NCBI RefSeq assembly: GCF_024494695.1 | Contig: NZ_JANHDP010000008.1 | Location: forward strand, 1-64,000 | Source of the DNA: Natronoarchaeum rubrum | GTDB taxonomy: Archaea > Halobacteriota > Halobacteria > Halobacteriales > Natronoarchaeaceae | Direction of reading: 5' to 3' | DNA length: 64,000 nucleotides | Part shown: piece by piece, positions 27,805-36,944 of the stretch | Numbering within the stretch: the first letter of the stretch is position 1 | Layout: each line of letters begins with the position of its first letter | Position numbers and translations under genes: made by a program | The notes under the pieces: generated by a model | Seen by the model: the letters and a program-made list of their open reading frames with translations, nothing else | What the model was told of the DNA's origin: nothing | Databases searched by the model: none

Positions 27805-30273
27805 ATGACAGACAACAAATCATATCGTGAAAAGGGACGCGCAGTGTTCCTTGCCGCGATGATGGTTCTTTCCGTGGTTGCTGGCTCCGCAGCGCTTGTG
27901 GGGACGGCGGCCGCGAACCATGGCGATGACGTATCGACAATTAATTCTGGTGTTGGTGTGTACCAAGGTCAGGTATTCACAACCAACAGTGACATGACTG
28001 AGAAGGGAGAGGGCAGCGGCACTGTCGACCTGTACGAAGGTTCCCCCGGTGCCGATTCGGACTCTACCTGGGTCGAGGAAGTTGATCTCGACGATGTCAA
28101 CACCGACGGCATCGACACGAGCAACCTCGAACAGGGAGACTACTACCTTGATGGTGGTAGCGGTGAATTCGAGTTCACCGTTCGTGAGCACACGCTCACG
28201 ACCAAATTCAACGAGGACACCGTTCGACAGAGCGGTACGGTCGATCTCAACATCGACTCGAACCGCGGTACCTTCGACTCTGAAGTGAGTGCAGAGGGTC
28301 TCAGCCAGGACGAGCTTCTGAGCCTCTTCGGTGAGGCCGCATCGACTCCTGAGGGAGACCACTCTGACGCTGACTATGTCATCGTCGAGAACCGCGGCGA
28401 CTTCTCCCTCGACTTCAGCCAGACTACGGAGGATGTCGGGACTGGAAACTACACGTTCACCGTTGAGTCCGTCGACACGACGGCGTCCGACAACGCGACG
28501 ATCGAGGTTCAGGACGATCCGGACACCTCGATCTCCTTCACGCAGGACGACTTCACGGGCCAGATCGGCAACGAGGTTTCGTTTAACCTCTCCGTTGAGG
28601 GCACCGATGCACCGATCTACGTGAACGTGGGCGACAAGAGCGAGGTTAACTTCGAGCAGAACCTCAGCATCACCGGTCTCGATGATGTCGAGAGCGGCGA
28701 AGAGGTCCAGGTCACGTACAACACGTTCCACGCCCCGTCCGCACCGAACGCGTGGAGCAGCCCCAACGACGGTGTGACCGTCAACGTTGAGGACACGGGC
28801 ATGGCGATTGACCAGCCCCTCGGTCCCTACGGCTACGAACTGGGCGTCTCCACGGGCTACGACGCTGATGCTGACGAGTACAACACCGATCAGGAGCAGG
28901 ACCTCGCCTTCCTGCAGCTCAGCGAGCGTACCTCGTTCAACGAATCGAGCCTCCAGACGGTGACCGCGCCGAAGGGCGCAGTCAGCGGCGCGGACAGTCT
29001 CGAAGAGGCCACCCTCACCGAGACTGGTACGATCGCGAACGGTGACCAGCTCCTGACGACCGTCAGCGCCGAGAGCGTTTACGCGTTCGTCAACGACAGC
29101 ACGGGCTACGTCCACGGCGCTGACGCCGGTGGCGACGCCGGCGTGCAGGGCATGCAGGTCAAGGTCGTTCAGGACATCTCCGGCCCCAACACCGATGACT
29201 CCACCAAGGAGTGGATCACCGGTGTCGGAGGCGGCCTCTCCGCACAGATCGTGAGCGTCGACGAGGAGAACGAGACGTTCACCGTTCTTCTCACGACCAC
29301 TGGCGATAAGGGCGAGCTCCCGACCGGTGAAGAGCTCGACCTGACCTTCGAGATCACGGACCAGAGTCCCTACATCGACGACGCTGGTGCGACTGAATCG
29401 AGCACGACCACGTTCTCCATCGAGGAGCGCAACCTCGAATGGAACGACGGTGCTGATGAAGTTGCAGCCATCGACGGCTCCGAAGTGACCGGCACGACTA
29501 ACGTCGCACCCGGTACCACGATCAACACGCGAGCTCGCACGGGCGGCTCGTCCGGGTTCGTCGAGCGCGACACGCCGACTGTTCAGGTTGGCGAGAACGG
29601 TAACATGTTCACCGCCTCCTTCGACCTCGGCGGCGAGGAGGCCGGCACCGAGTTCGACCTCAGCGCAGAGGACAACAAGGACTCGAAGAACACCGCCAGC
29701 ATCACCTCGACGCTCGTCGAGGGCGACACGTCCGAGCCCGCCGAGACGATGGTCGAATTCGGTAGCTCGACCTACGACGTGACGAAGAACGACACCGCCG
29801 AGGTCACGATCGACGTGACCGCCGGCGCAGACGGTCTCGACGACGTCAGCGTTCCCCTGATGGTCAACGGTGAGGAGGTTGCCTCGCAGTCCACCGGCAG
29901 CCTCGGCGCCGAGAACACCACGACGCTGACCTTCGAGGTCAACACGTCCAGCGATGCCTACCCGGTTGGCGAGCACGAGCTGTCGACCGAGGTCGACAAC
30001 ACGTCCGCCTCCGCGACGTTCAACATCGCTGAGGAGGACCCCGGCTCGGACGACTCCGACACTGGCGACAGTGACACGGGCGACTCCGACACTGGCGACA
30101 GTGACACTGGCGACAGTGACACGGGCGACTCCGACACTGGCGACTCCGACAGCTCGGACGACTCCGGCGGCTCGGACGACTCCGGTAGCGACGGTCAGCC
30201 CGGCTTCGGTATCTCCGTGGCGATCGTCTCGCTGCTCGGTGCCGCGCTGCTCGCACTCCGCAAGGACGAATAA
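27805..30273 (+). CDS. S-layer glycoprotein with PGF-CTERM anchor
   Basis: 822 residues. A haloarchaeal surface-glycoprotein signal (REKGRAVFLAAMMVLSVVAG, cleaved about residue 35 after TAAA) starts the protein. The ectodomain is very acidic, with several beta-sandwich domains and many N-glycosylation sequons (NGT, NYT, NES, NDS). A spacer of (GDSDT) repeats, about 750-790, replaces the Thr-rich O-glycosylated region of other S-layer proteins. The end, DGQPGFGISVAIVSLLGAAL plus LALRKDE, is a PGF-CTERM signal for archaeosortase ArtA, which swaps the helix for a lipid. AT-richer codons and T-ending choices differ from neighbours, as in very highly expressed genes. It lies alone with its own leader and terminator. 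Confidence 0.95.
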   Translation: MTDNKSYREKGRAVFLAAMMVLSVVAGSAALVGTAAANHGDDVSTINSGVGVYQGQVFTTNSDMTEKGEGSGTVDLYEGSPGADSDSTWVEEVDLDDVNTDGIDTSNLEQGDYYLDGGSGEFEFTVREHTLTTKFNEDTVRQSGTVDLNIDSNRGTFDSEVSAEGLSQDELLSLFGEAASTPEGDHSDADYVIVENRGDFSLDFSQTTEDVGTGNYTFTVESVDTTASDNATIEVQDDPDTSISFTQDDFTGQIGNEVSFNLSVEGTDAPIYVNVGDKSEVNFEQNLSITGLDDVESGEEVQVTYNTFHAPSAPNAWSSPNDGVTVNVEDTGMAIDQPLGPYGYELGVSTGYDADADEYNTDQEQDLAFLQLSERTSFNESSLQTVTAPKGAVSGADSLEEATLTETGTIANGDQLLTTVSAESVYAFVNDSTGYVHGADAGGDAGVQGMQVKVVQDISGPNTDDSTKEWITGVGGGLSAQIVSVDEENETFTVLLTTTGDKGELPTGEELDLTFEITDQSPYIDDAGATESSTTTFSIEERNLEWNDGADEVAAIDGSEVTGTTNVAPGTTINTRARTGGSSGFVERDTPTVQVGENGNMFTASFDLGGEEAGTEFDLSAEDNKDSKNTASITSTLVEGDTSEPAETMVEFGSSTYDVTKNDTAEVTIDVTAGADGLDDVSVPLMVNGEEVASQSTGSLGAENTTTLTFEVNTSSDAYPVGEHELSTEVDNTSASATFNIAEEDPGSDDSDTGDSDTGDSDTGDSDTGDSDTGDSDTGDSDSSDDSGGSDDSGSDGQPGFGISVAIVSLLGAALLALRKDE
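30052..30141 (+). repeat. Six 15-base tandem repeats in the S-layer spacer
   Basis: Units alternate between GACTCCGACACTGGC and GACAGTGACAC(T/G)GGC, each encoding DS-DTG. Two DNA versions of the same peptide alternate, which suggests expansion by slippage followed by unit exchange. Copy number sets the length of the wall-spanning stalk. Confidence 0.9.
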
Positions 30274-30278
30274 ACTAC

Positions 30279-30328
30279 TCAGCCACCGCGGCTGACCCCT
30301 TTTCCCGTTTCGACGGGACTCATTTTTT
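30279..30328 (+). terminator. S-layer gene terminator
   Basis: Two hairpins follow the stop codon: TCAGCC/GGCTGA, then CCCGT-TTCG-ACGGG with a TTCG tetraloop, and a run of six T at 30323-30328. This is the clearest terminator in the window and suits the most strongly expressed gene. Confidence 0.75.
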
Positions 30329-31140
30329 GATGCCTCGCTCCCGTAGCCGACGGCACGGTGAGTAGCCGTCAGCTCGTTCATACAGTCGGCAGCGTTCACA
30401 CTGCACTCTCAATCTCACGCCGCACCCATCCCGCAGAAACGGAGTTTCTCCCCGAGAACGGGGTGTCGATAGAATACCCCGTTCAGAGAGTATCGAGCCA
30501 TTTTCGCGACTGCGGGGCGCGCTTGATGTCGGCGCGGTGCGTCACGAGATCACCGCCTCGTCGAGCGCTCGCCAGCATTCCGTGCGCAGGAAGTACGCAG
30601 CCGTCCATCTCGCGTAGACGGTGTCCCGTGTGCTGTCGTGATCTGCAGGACGTCTGGGCGAGCGTCCGAACGCACGTTCGTAGACAGACTCCGACGGGCC
30701 CGAGGATGAAGGCAGCGAGGTACCATTACTCGGCGATGACGAGTAGCTCTCTCGACTCAAAGCGGACGCTCAATCCATTGTGCACGGAGTACTGCACACG
30801 GACAGACTCGATATCGAAGCGTCGGGGAGACATCGGCCACAACTGTAGTCGAAGGACTCGTGTAACAGCTGGTCGTCAGATCGACGCCATCTGTAGCAAA
30901 GCCGTAGATGACATTCGCTCCGGTGAACGCTCCTCCGTAGCCTCGAAGGTCGGGAATCGTCGCCGAACGACTCGGCTACAGCGTCGTACGTGATTCCGAT
31001 ACCGCGGCCGTCTGGCCGCTGTCAAGTCACCGGTGCGACTCACTACAGCAGTGGCTGCACTGTCTCCGTAAACCAGGTCGACGAACGCTGACTGTGCGCC
31101 GAAAATCGGGACCCGTCGCAGTCGTTTCCGGGCAGATCGC
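30329..31140. other. Gene-free stretch, possible decayed coding sequence
   Basis: About 810 bases between the S-layer terminator and the HTTM gene. No convincing gene: the longest plus frame is rich in Ser, Arg and Cys with few acidic residues, unlike halophile proteins. On the minus strand a 72-codon frame (30760-30542) contains a more protein-like end, YARWTAAYFLRTECWRALDE, and its stop overlaps a 20-codon frame starting GTG at 30545. This may be the remnant of a decayed gene. GC content is lower than in neighbours. Confidence 0.4.
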
Positions 31141-32703
31141 TCAGTGGTGCTGCACGAACTTCCCGGAACAGTCGTAGTCGATCAACTGTATTCTACCGTA
31201 CGCCTCTCGCTCTCCGGAGTACGGATCGACTCGTTCGAACACGTGGTAAACGGTAACGTTGGTAATGCCGGTTTCGTGCTGTCGGTTCCAGCGATCACAG
31301 AGGTGGTTCGCGAGGTACGATCGGTGATTTTCGTTGCTGGCCGACTGCACGTTCGAGAGGTACTTTCGCCACCGTGCCGACCGATACGTGGACTCGACGT
31401 TTTCCGGCCTCTCTAAATCGACCCGCGACTTGTGGAGCACGTCGATTTCTGAGCCGTTTTCCAGGGTGCCCGCAGCCGCGAACCACCGCGTCGTTCGCGC
31501 CGGACTCGGCGCGAACATGCGCCAACTCTGGTCTGCCTGGGTGGTTTCCAGAACCTGTTCACCGGGATCGGGGACCTCACCGTAGTCGACCGCCTGTGCG
31601 TTGGACATGACGACGAGCGCGAGCATGAGATACGGGATCAGAGTGAAAAATACCGTGCGCCCACCGCCGACCACGGCCGACCAGTTTGGCACGTCGGGTG
31701 CGTCGATTCCAGTAGCCGGAGCCGGTGGATTCGGAAGACGGGCACTGAACCGCTCCTTGCTGGACCGAAGCGCGTCCGTGATGCCGGCTCGAGAGACCAG
31801 GTCGCTCACCGCGTCCCAGACGACCGAGGGGTAAAACGGAAGCAGCGCCGCGACGACGACCAGCGGGAAGAGGCCGATGCGCATCGTGACGAGCATTCCA
31901 AGATGCATGCCGACGAAGAGAGTCGGGAGAATCGTCCGCGCACGGCCCGTAAGCACGAACAGCAGCGGCGACGCCAGAATGAGCGCGATCCACAAATAGT
32001 TGATCAGTTCCAGCAGCGAGTGGTACTCGGCGAGAGTGTTGCCGAGTAGCACGGTGAACTGATCGGCGCTCATGATGTGGACGAGCGCCTCGCCGTCCAT
32101 CCAGAGTTCGCCCCTGAACTTGTGAACCGTGTTCGTCACGTACATGAAAACGACCTGGAGCAGCAGCGCCATGGTCGCGATCGACGCCACGGTAGTGCTG
32201 TCTCTCTCGGAGTGCTCGGCCGAAACCGACCACGTCTCGTCCAGCGGGAGGAAAATCCCCCAGAACAGGAGCATGCGCAGCAGGACGTCGCCGCTGTTGA
32301 GGATCATCGGATTTCGGATGTGAAGCGAGACGAGCAACAGCCACGAGACGATCGTCGCGATCCGCGTTCGGTAGCCGACGACGAGGGCGAGCGCGAAGGC
32401 TCCCGCAATGCAAAACAGCACCGTCTGTGCCCACGCCGCTCCGGAGATGGCGTGCAGCGAATACACGTTCGTGTAGTCCGAGAACAGCGCCTCCCTCGGG
32501 AGAACCCCCGAGTCGGTGTAGAAGGCGCCCAGACTTCGGGAGCGAGCCACGAGGTCGACGATCAGGAGCAAGCCGAGCGAGATCCGAAACGCGGCGAGCG
32601 CCCGGAGGTCGATCTCGAACCAGCGGCCGACTAAGCGAGCAAACCAGTCGAAGGCGTCTTGGAGAGCGGTCCCAACGTTCGTTGAGGGAAATCGTTGCGT
32701 CAT
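31141..32703 (-). CDS. HTTM-domain membrane protein (vitamin K gamma-carboxylase-like)
   Basis: 520 residues. The HTTM domain (about 25-310) has several membrane helices and family features ALAAFRISLGLLLIVDLVAR, DSGVLPRE, HIRNPMILNSGDVLLRMLLF and WMDGEAL. These proteins share the fold of vitamin K-dependent carboxylase, but bacterial and archaeal members have unknown substrates. Residues 390-520 form a soluble domain with QSWRMFAPSP, a motif common to the group. Divergent 155 bases from a DCC-family thiol oxidoreductase, the classic partner, which strongly suggests a joint function at the membrane. The Lys needed for carboxylation cannot be judged by eye. Confidence 0.88.
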   Translation of the reverse strand: MTQRFPSTNVGTALQDAFDWFARLVGRWFEIDLRALAAFRISLGLLLIVDLVARSRSLGAFYTDSGVLPREALFSDYTNVYSLHAISGAAWAQTVLFCIAGAFALALVVGYRTRIATIVSWLLLVSLHIRNPMILNSGDVLLRMLLFWGIFLPLDETWSVSAEHSERDSTTVASIATMALLLQVVFMYVTNTVHKFRGELWMDGEALVHIMSADQFTVLLGNTLAEYHSLLELINYLWIALILASPLLFVLTGRARTILPTLFVGMHLGMLVTMRIGLFPLVVVAALLPFYPSVVWDAVSDLVSRAGITDALRSSKERFSARLPNPPAPATGIDAPDVPNWSAVVGGGRTVFFTLIPYLMLALVVMSNAQAVDYGEVPDPGEQVLETTQADQSWRMFAPSPARTTRWFAAAGTLENGSEIDVLHKSRVDLERPENVESTYRSARWRKYLSNVQSASNENHRSYLANHLCDRWNRQHETGITNVTVYHVFERVDPYSGEREAYGRIQLIDYDCSGKFVQHH

Positions 32704-32829
32704 GAATAGTACGAATCCGGAAGCTGGTCAGGTGTCGACAACATGACGGCATAAACCTTCTGAAGACCCAAACGAGTGTTTTAGCGTTGCGGCGAGACGA
32801 GTTCGACCGCAGGGACCCGGAACGCTGAA

Positions 32830-32845
32830 TTGGTAGGGATACCAA
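32830..32845 (+). promoter_or_regulatory. Inverted repeat before the DCC gene
   Basis: TTGGTA and TACCAA flank GGGA, ending 13 bases before the ATG at 32859. The position fits an operator or a factor-binding site in the divergent HTTM/DCC promoter region. Confidence 0.4.
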
Positions 32846-32858
32846 CTCCGAGTAGTCG

Positions 32859-33275
32859 ATGAGCACGGAACTTCCGGAGGACGAGCCGATCATCCTCTTC
32901 GACGGCGTCTGCAATCTCTGTAGCGGGTTCGTGCAGTTCGTGGTCCCGCGAGACCCCGAAGGCCGGTTCCGCTTCGCGTCGCTCCAGTCCGACGTCGGCA
33001 AGGAACTGCTGGCCGAGCACGGCCTCCCGACGGACGAACTGGAATCGATCGTGCTGATCGAAGGCGACGAAAGCTACGTGAAATCGGCCGCAGTCATCCG
33101 CATCGCGACGCTGCTCGGCGGCGTCTACGCGCTGCTCCGGCCGTTTCAGTTTCTTCCGCGGTTCGTCCGCGATCGGGTGTACGACTTCGTCGCGGATCAC
33201 CGGTACGAGTGGTTCGGGAAGAAGGATCGGTGTATGGTCCCGGACGGGGACGTTCAGGCGCGATTCATCGAGTAA
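32859..33275 (+). CDS. DCC-family thiol-disulfide oxidoreductase-like protein
   Basis: 138 residues. The name-giving motif is ILFDGVCNLCSGFVQFVV (about 11-28), with Asp and the CxxC pair on a thioredoxin-like fold; then FRFASLQSDVGKELLAEHGL and a C-terminal YALLRPFQFLPRFVRDRVYD with DRYEWFGK-like DHRYEWFGKKDRC. Full family length. It faces the HTTM gene across a shared promoter region with a palindrome. It probably exchanges thiols with a membrane partner; the exact reaction is not known for the family. Confidence 0.92.
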   Translation: MSTELPEDEPIILFDGVCNLCSGFVQFVVPRDPEGRFRFASLQSDVGKELLAEHGLPTDELESIVLIEGDESYVKSAAVIRIATLLGGVYALLRPFQFLPRFVRDRVYDFVADHRYEWFGKKDRCMVPDGDVQARFIE

Positions 33276-33287
33276 CCGCGCGGAGCA

Positions 33288-34619
33288 TCACGCTGCCGCC
33301 CGGATCGACTCGACCAGCAGGTCGACGCCGAGGCGAAGCTCGCGTTCGGTGACGTCCAGGGGCGGCAGCACGCGCAGCGTCGAGTGACCGCAACCGAGCG
33401 TGAGCAGCCCGCGACGGAGCGCCTGCCGGAGAACGGCTTCGCGCCGATCCGCCGTGTCGAACTCGACGGCGAGCATCAGTCCGCGCCCCCGCACGTCGAC
33501 GACGCCGGGCAGCCGCTCGTCGGCCAGCAGTTCGTGGAACTGCGCGCCACGACGAACGGCGTTTTGCTGGAGGTCGTGCTCGCGGATCGCGTCGATCGTC
33601 AGGACGCCCTGGAGCGCCGCGAGCACGTCGCCGGCGCCCCACGTCGAGGAGAGCCGGCCGGTCTCCTCGGGGAACAGATCGGACCGACCCATCGTGGCAC
33701 CGACGCGCAGTCCCTTCGCGCTGGCGATCACGTCCGGCGTCAGATCGGTGTGATCGATCGCCCAGAACTCCCCGGTGCGACCGATCCCCGACTGGATCTC
33801 GTCGGCGACGATCGCCACGTCGTACTCCTCGCGGATCGCAGCCAGATCGGCGAGGAATTCGTCGTTCGGGATGCGGTAGCCCCCCTCGCCCTGAATCGGT
33901 TCGATGATGACGAAGGCGAGTTCCTCGGGATCGATGACGCCGCGCTGGGGGTGGAGCCGGTCGGCCAGCGCGTTGCCGCCGGGGCCGTCCGTCCGCCAGC
34001 CGCAGGTGCACTCGCCGTCGCAGGTGCAGTACGGCAGGCTGACGACGCCCGGAATTTCGGGGAACCCCTTGCGGTGCTTGGCTTTCGATCGGTTCAGCGA
34101 GAGCGCGCCGAGCGTCCGGCCGTGGAACGCGCCGTCGAACGTGATCGCGCGGTGGCCGCCCGCTGCGTAGCAGATCTTGATCGCGTTCTCGACGGCCTCG
34201 GCGCCGGTGTTCGAGAGAAACACGCGATCGAGATCGTACGCCTCGCAGGCGTCGGCGAGTCGGTCCATGAGCTGGGTAGGGCCGGGGAACTCGGGGTCCT
34301 CGGGCGGCCAGCCGCCGCTGACGTAGAAGTCCTGCCCGGCGATTTTCGTCGGATCCGGCAGGTCGAACGCCTCGATCCGGTCGGCGATCTTCGGGTTGTT
34401 GTAGCCCAGCGGCGACGCCGCGACGTGGCTGGTGAAGTCCAGCAGGACGTTGCCGTCGACGTCCGTACAGAAGGGGCCGACCGCCTCCTCGGTGACGTCC
34501 CAGACGAACTCGTAGACGTACGTGCTGGGCGCCGCGTGCTCGTGGTGGTGTTTCACCCACCGCTCGGCGCGCTCGCCGGGAATGGAATCGACTTCGGGGA
34601 CCGCCGTCGCTCTGTCCAT
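33288..34619 (-). CDS. Class III PLP aminotransferase or racemase
   Basis: 443 residues, fold type I PLP enzyme of the ornithine/4-aminobutyrate aminotransferase group. Visible: SNTGAEAVENAIKIC (phosphate loop), FDGAFHGRTLGALSLN, IIEPIQGEGG, ADEIQSGIGRTGEFWA (Asp contacting pyridine N), and the PLP lysine in SAKGLRVGAT (about residue 305). A Cys-rich insertion, YCTCDGECTCGW (about 197-208), is typical of a haloarchaeal and thermococcal subgroup that includes broad amino-acid racemases, so transaminase versus racemase activity is open. Leaderless promoter: a TATTTTATC box 25 bases before the ATG. Convergent with the DCC gene, 12 bases apart. Confidence 0.9.
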   Translation of the reverse strand: MDRATAVPEVDSIPGERAERWVKHHHEHAAPSTYVYEFVWDVTEEAVGPFCTDVDGNVLLDFTSHVAASPLGYNNPKIADRIEAFDLPDPTKIAGQDFYVSGGWPPEDPEFPGPTQLMDRLADACEAYDLDRVFLSNTGAEAVENAIKICYAAGGHRAITFDGAFHGRTLGALSLNRSKAKHRKGFPEIPGVVSLPYCTCDGECTCGWRTDGPGGNALADRLHPQRGVIDPEELAFVIIEPIQGEGGYRIPNDEFLADLAAIREEYDVAIVADEIQSGIGRTGEFWAIDHTDLTPDVIASAKGLRVGATMGRSDLFPEETGRLSSTWGAGDVLAALQGVLTIDAIREHDLQQNAVRRGAQFHELLADERLPGVVDVRGRGLMLAVEFDTADRREAVLRQALRRGLLTLGCGHSTLRVLPPLDVTERELRLGVDLLVESIRAAA

Positions 34620-34725
34620 GTTCGAAGTGAAGGGCCGGATCGATAAAATACCCGAGTGCTTCGATCATCGTGCGCGGCGAACGACCGTCCGGCGCGCCGG
34701 AGGCGGTCAGTGGCGACACCGACGA

Positions 34726-36099
34726 TCAGACCGTGGCGACCGCAGTGGCCGCACCGGCGCCGAGCAACAGGACGCCGCTCCAGCCGGCGACCCGGTAGGC
34801 GAAGTTCCGGTCGGGGCCGAGCCCCGCGAGCGCGACTTTCACCAGCACGCTGGAAGCGGTCGCCAGCAGGATGGCGACGACCGCGGTGCCGGCGTCGAGA
34901 TCGCCCACGCGGTACAGCATCACCGCCGACGCCGTCGCGCCGGCGCTGGAGACCAGCCCGGTCGCCGCGGCGGTCGCGTAAAATCCGAGTCGGCCGAGGT
35001 GAATCTCCGCGAGCGATCCCACCACGAGGACGGCCAGAAACACGACGCCGAAGCCGAGCGCGTTGCGGAGCGAGAACGGATCGACCAGATCGATCTCGAC
35101 CTGTTCGGACCAGTCGGCGGCGTAGGCCGCGATCGCCACCGAGCCGAGAACGATCGCACCGAGCGGCACGAGCGCGCCGTAGAGGACGCGCCCGCCGCCC
35201 AGCGTGAACACCAGCGCGATGCCGAGGTTGCGCAGCGCCATCGCGGCGTTGGCGAGCAAGATTGCGGCGACGGCGTAGGCGCCGGCTTCCGGGCGCTGGC
35301 GGACGTGATCGATCATGGTGCCGACGACTGCCGCCGAGGAGGCCAGCCCGCCGAAAAAGCCGGTGACGGCGATGCCGCGGCCGCCGTAGTTCATCACGAC
35401 GGCGTAGTTGACGATGCCGATCCCGGCGACCATCACGACCATCAGCCAGGCGACGCGGGCCTCGATCGGAACGGGCGTTCCCAGCACGTCGATCTGCACG
35501 GGTTCGACCGGCAACAGCGGGTAGATCACGAACGCGAGGATGGCGAACTCGCTCGCGGAGCGAAGCTCCTCGCGGGAGAGCCCCCACGCGATGTCGTGGA
35601 GCTCCCGCTTCAACACGAGGAGCAGCGAGGACAGCACCGCGACGGTGACGCCCTCGATGACGAACTCGGCGGCGACGAGCGCGCCGACGCCGTAGGCGAC
35701 CAGCATCGACGTCGAGGTCGTGAGGCTCAGTCCTTCGTCCTCCTCTCGGTCGGCGAGCAGCCCCTGGACGGCGAGCAGGACGCCCTGCACGACGACCAGC
35801 AGGCCGCCGACGACCAGCAGCGCCTCGCGATCGATCACGACGAACACCGCGCCCAGCAGGCTGATCAGCGAGAACGTTCTGATCCCCGCCGTCTTCTGGG
35901 ACCACTCCCGTTCGAGGCCGAGAAACATGCCCAGCGCCGCCGCGAGCGCGATCCGGGCGACCGTGCTCTCCAGCGCATCGCCGCCCATCGGTGCGGTTTG
36001 TAGCAACTGCGGCAGCGACGACGCGAGGTCGACGAGAGCGAGCGACGACTCGGCGACGACGAATACGGACACCGGTAGGGCTACGCGAATATCGATCAT
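34726..36099 (-). CDS. MgtC/SapB and DUF4010 membrane protein
   Basis: 457 residues, about 12 membrane helices. The N-terminal MgtC-type part has RIALAAALGMFLGLEREWSQ and AGIRTFSLISLLGA; the C-terminal part is DUF4010 (ASEFAILAFVIYPLLPVEPV, FFGGLASSAAVVGTM). MgtC-like proteins relate to magnesium limitation and membrane potential in bacteria, but function for this fused type is unsettled. Stands alone on the minus strand, upstream of the PadR gene's stop; no ion-binding motif is evident. Confidence 0.85.
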   Translation of the reverse strand: MIDIRVALPVSVFVVAESSLALVDLASSLPQLLQTAPMGGDALESTVARIALAAALGMFLGLEREWSQKTAGIRTFSLISLLGAVFVVIDREALLVVGGLLVVVQGVLLAVQGLLADREEDEGLSLTTSTSMLVAYGVGALVAAEFVIEGVTVAVLSSLLLVLKRELHDIAWGLSREELRSASEFAILAFVIYPLLPVEPVQIDVLGTPVPIEARVAWLMVVMVAGIGIVNYAVVMNYGGRGIAVTGFFGGLASSAAVVGTMIDHVRQRPEAGAYAVAAILLANAAMALRNLGIALVFTLGGGRVLYGALVPLGAIVLGSVAIAAYAADWSEQVEIDLVDPFSLRNALGFGVVFLAVLVVGSLAEIHLGRLGFYATAAATGLVSSAGATASAVMLYRVGDLDAGTAVVAILLATASSVLVKVALAGLGPDRNFAYRVAGWSGVLLLGAGAATAVATV

Positions 36100-36218
36100 A
36101 AAGCCGTTGCAGAAGATGGAGCGACGGCCCGACTACCGGTCGGCGGGCCGTCCAATGCAGACCGACAGGCGGGTCGTCGGTGCGGTCGATCAGTCGCTGG
36201 TCGGCGCGCGACGCCCGA

Positions 36219-36494
36219 TCACGTCGACGCGTAGCCGGCTTCCCAGTCGAGGCGGGCTTCGAGTTCCCTGCGGCCGCGCCGCGTCAACGTGTACTCGTTG
36301 GTGCGCCGGTCGCGCTCGCCTTTCTCGACGAGCCCCTTCTCGACGAGCGTATCGAGATTCGGATACAGGCGGCCGTGATGGATCTCCTTCTCGTAGTACT
36401 CTTCGAGTTCTTCCTTGATCGCGAGCCCGTGTGGATCGTCGAGCCCGGCCACGACGTACAGCAGGTCTCGCTGGAAGCCTGTCAGGTCGTACAT
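36219..36494 (-). CDS. PadR-family transcriptional regulator
   Basis: 91-residue winged helix: LTGFQRDLLYVVAGLDDPHG, GLAIKEELEEYYEKEIHHGR (recognition helix) and LYPNLDTLVEKGLVEKGERD (wing), then TNEYTLTRRGRRELEARLDW. This is the short haloarchaeal PadR type that lacks the C-terminal dimerisation bundle. An ATATTTATT box lies about 33 bases before the ATG. Its target is unknown; the neighbouring MgtC-like gene is a candidate. Confidence 0.93.
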   Translation of the reverse strand: MYDLTGFQRDLLYVVAGLDDPHGLAIKEELEEYYEKEIHHGRLYPNLDTLVEKGLVEKGERDRRTNEYTLTRRGRRELEARLDWEAGYAST

Positions 36495-36670
36495 TGATAA
36501 CTACCAGTGTGATCGGAACGTCGGAAAATAAATATGTCGTCTTACGCGGAATCGGCCAGTATTCCCCGGCGAGAAACCGAATCGGACGGGTCCGGGTGGT
36601 GTTTCGCGCCGGTGCAGGCCGCGCAACGGCGTCCCGCCGTCTTATTGTCGTCCGGCCCGTAGGTGGTGGT

Positions 36671-36943
36671 ATGCCCGAAGAAGTGCTGTTCGAATCCGAG
36701 CGAACCCAGTCCCGTGCGGAGATCGCCGAGACGCTGCGCGCAGTGGCCGACAAGCTCGACGCCGGGGGGTCGATCACCCTCTCGGCCGGCGAGCAGTCGA
36801 TCGAACTCGACCCCGCCGAGCGTTCGGAGTTCGAGATCAAGGCCGAGCGCGAGACCGGCGGCGGCGAGGAGGAACTCAGCGTCGAGTTCGAGATCGAGTG
36901 GTCGCCCGGCGCATCCGACGACGGACCGGTCAGCGTCGAGTAG
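36671..36943 (+). CDS. Amphi-Trp domain protein
   Basis: 90 residues with the amphi-Trp domain plan: SERTQSRAEIAETLRAVADK, LDAGGSITLSAGEQSIELDP, and the closing ELSVEFEIEW with the conserved Trp. Such small proteins are widespread in haloarchaea and of unknown function. A CTTATT box 28 bases upstream gives a leaderless start at 36671. The stop is separated by one base from the next start, so it forms an operon with the DUF123 gene. Confidence 0.85.
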   Translation: MPEEVLFESERTQSRAEIAETLRAVADKLDAGGSITLSAGEQSIELDPAERSEFEIKAERETGGGEEELSVEFEIEWSPGASDDGPVSVE

Positions 36944-36944
36944 G

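Noticed and set aside
27820..30399. An 859-codon open frame antisense to the S-layer gene
   Set aside because: It mirrors the acidic codons of the S-layer gene (GAC/GTC pairs) and reads as Val/Arg-rich nonsense; the sense strand has a signal, PGF-CTERM, promoter and terminator.
30358..30993. A 211-codon plus-strand frame after the S-layer gene
   Set aside because: Basic, Cys- and Ser-rich composition unlike halophile proteins, no domain, no promoter.
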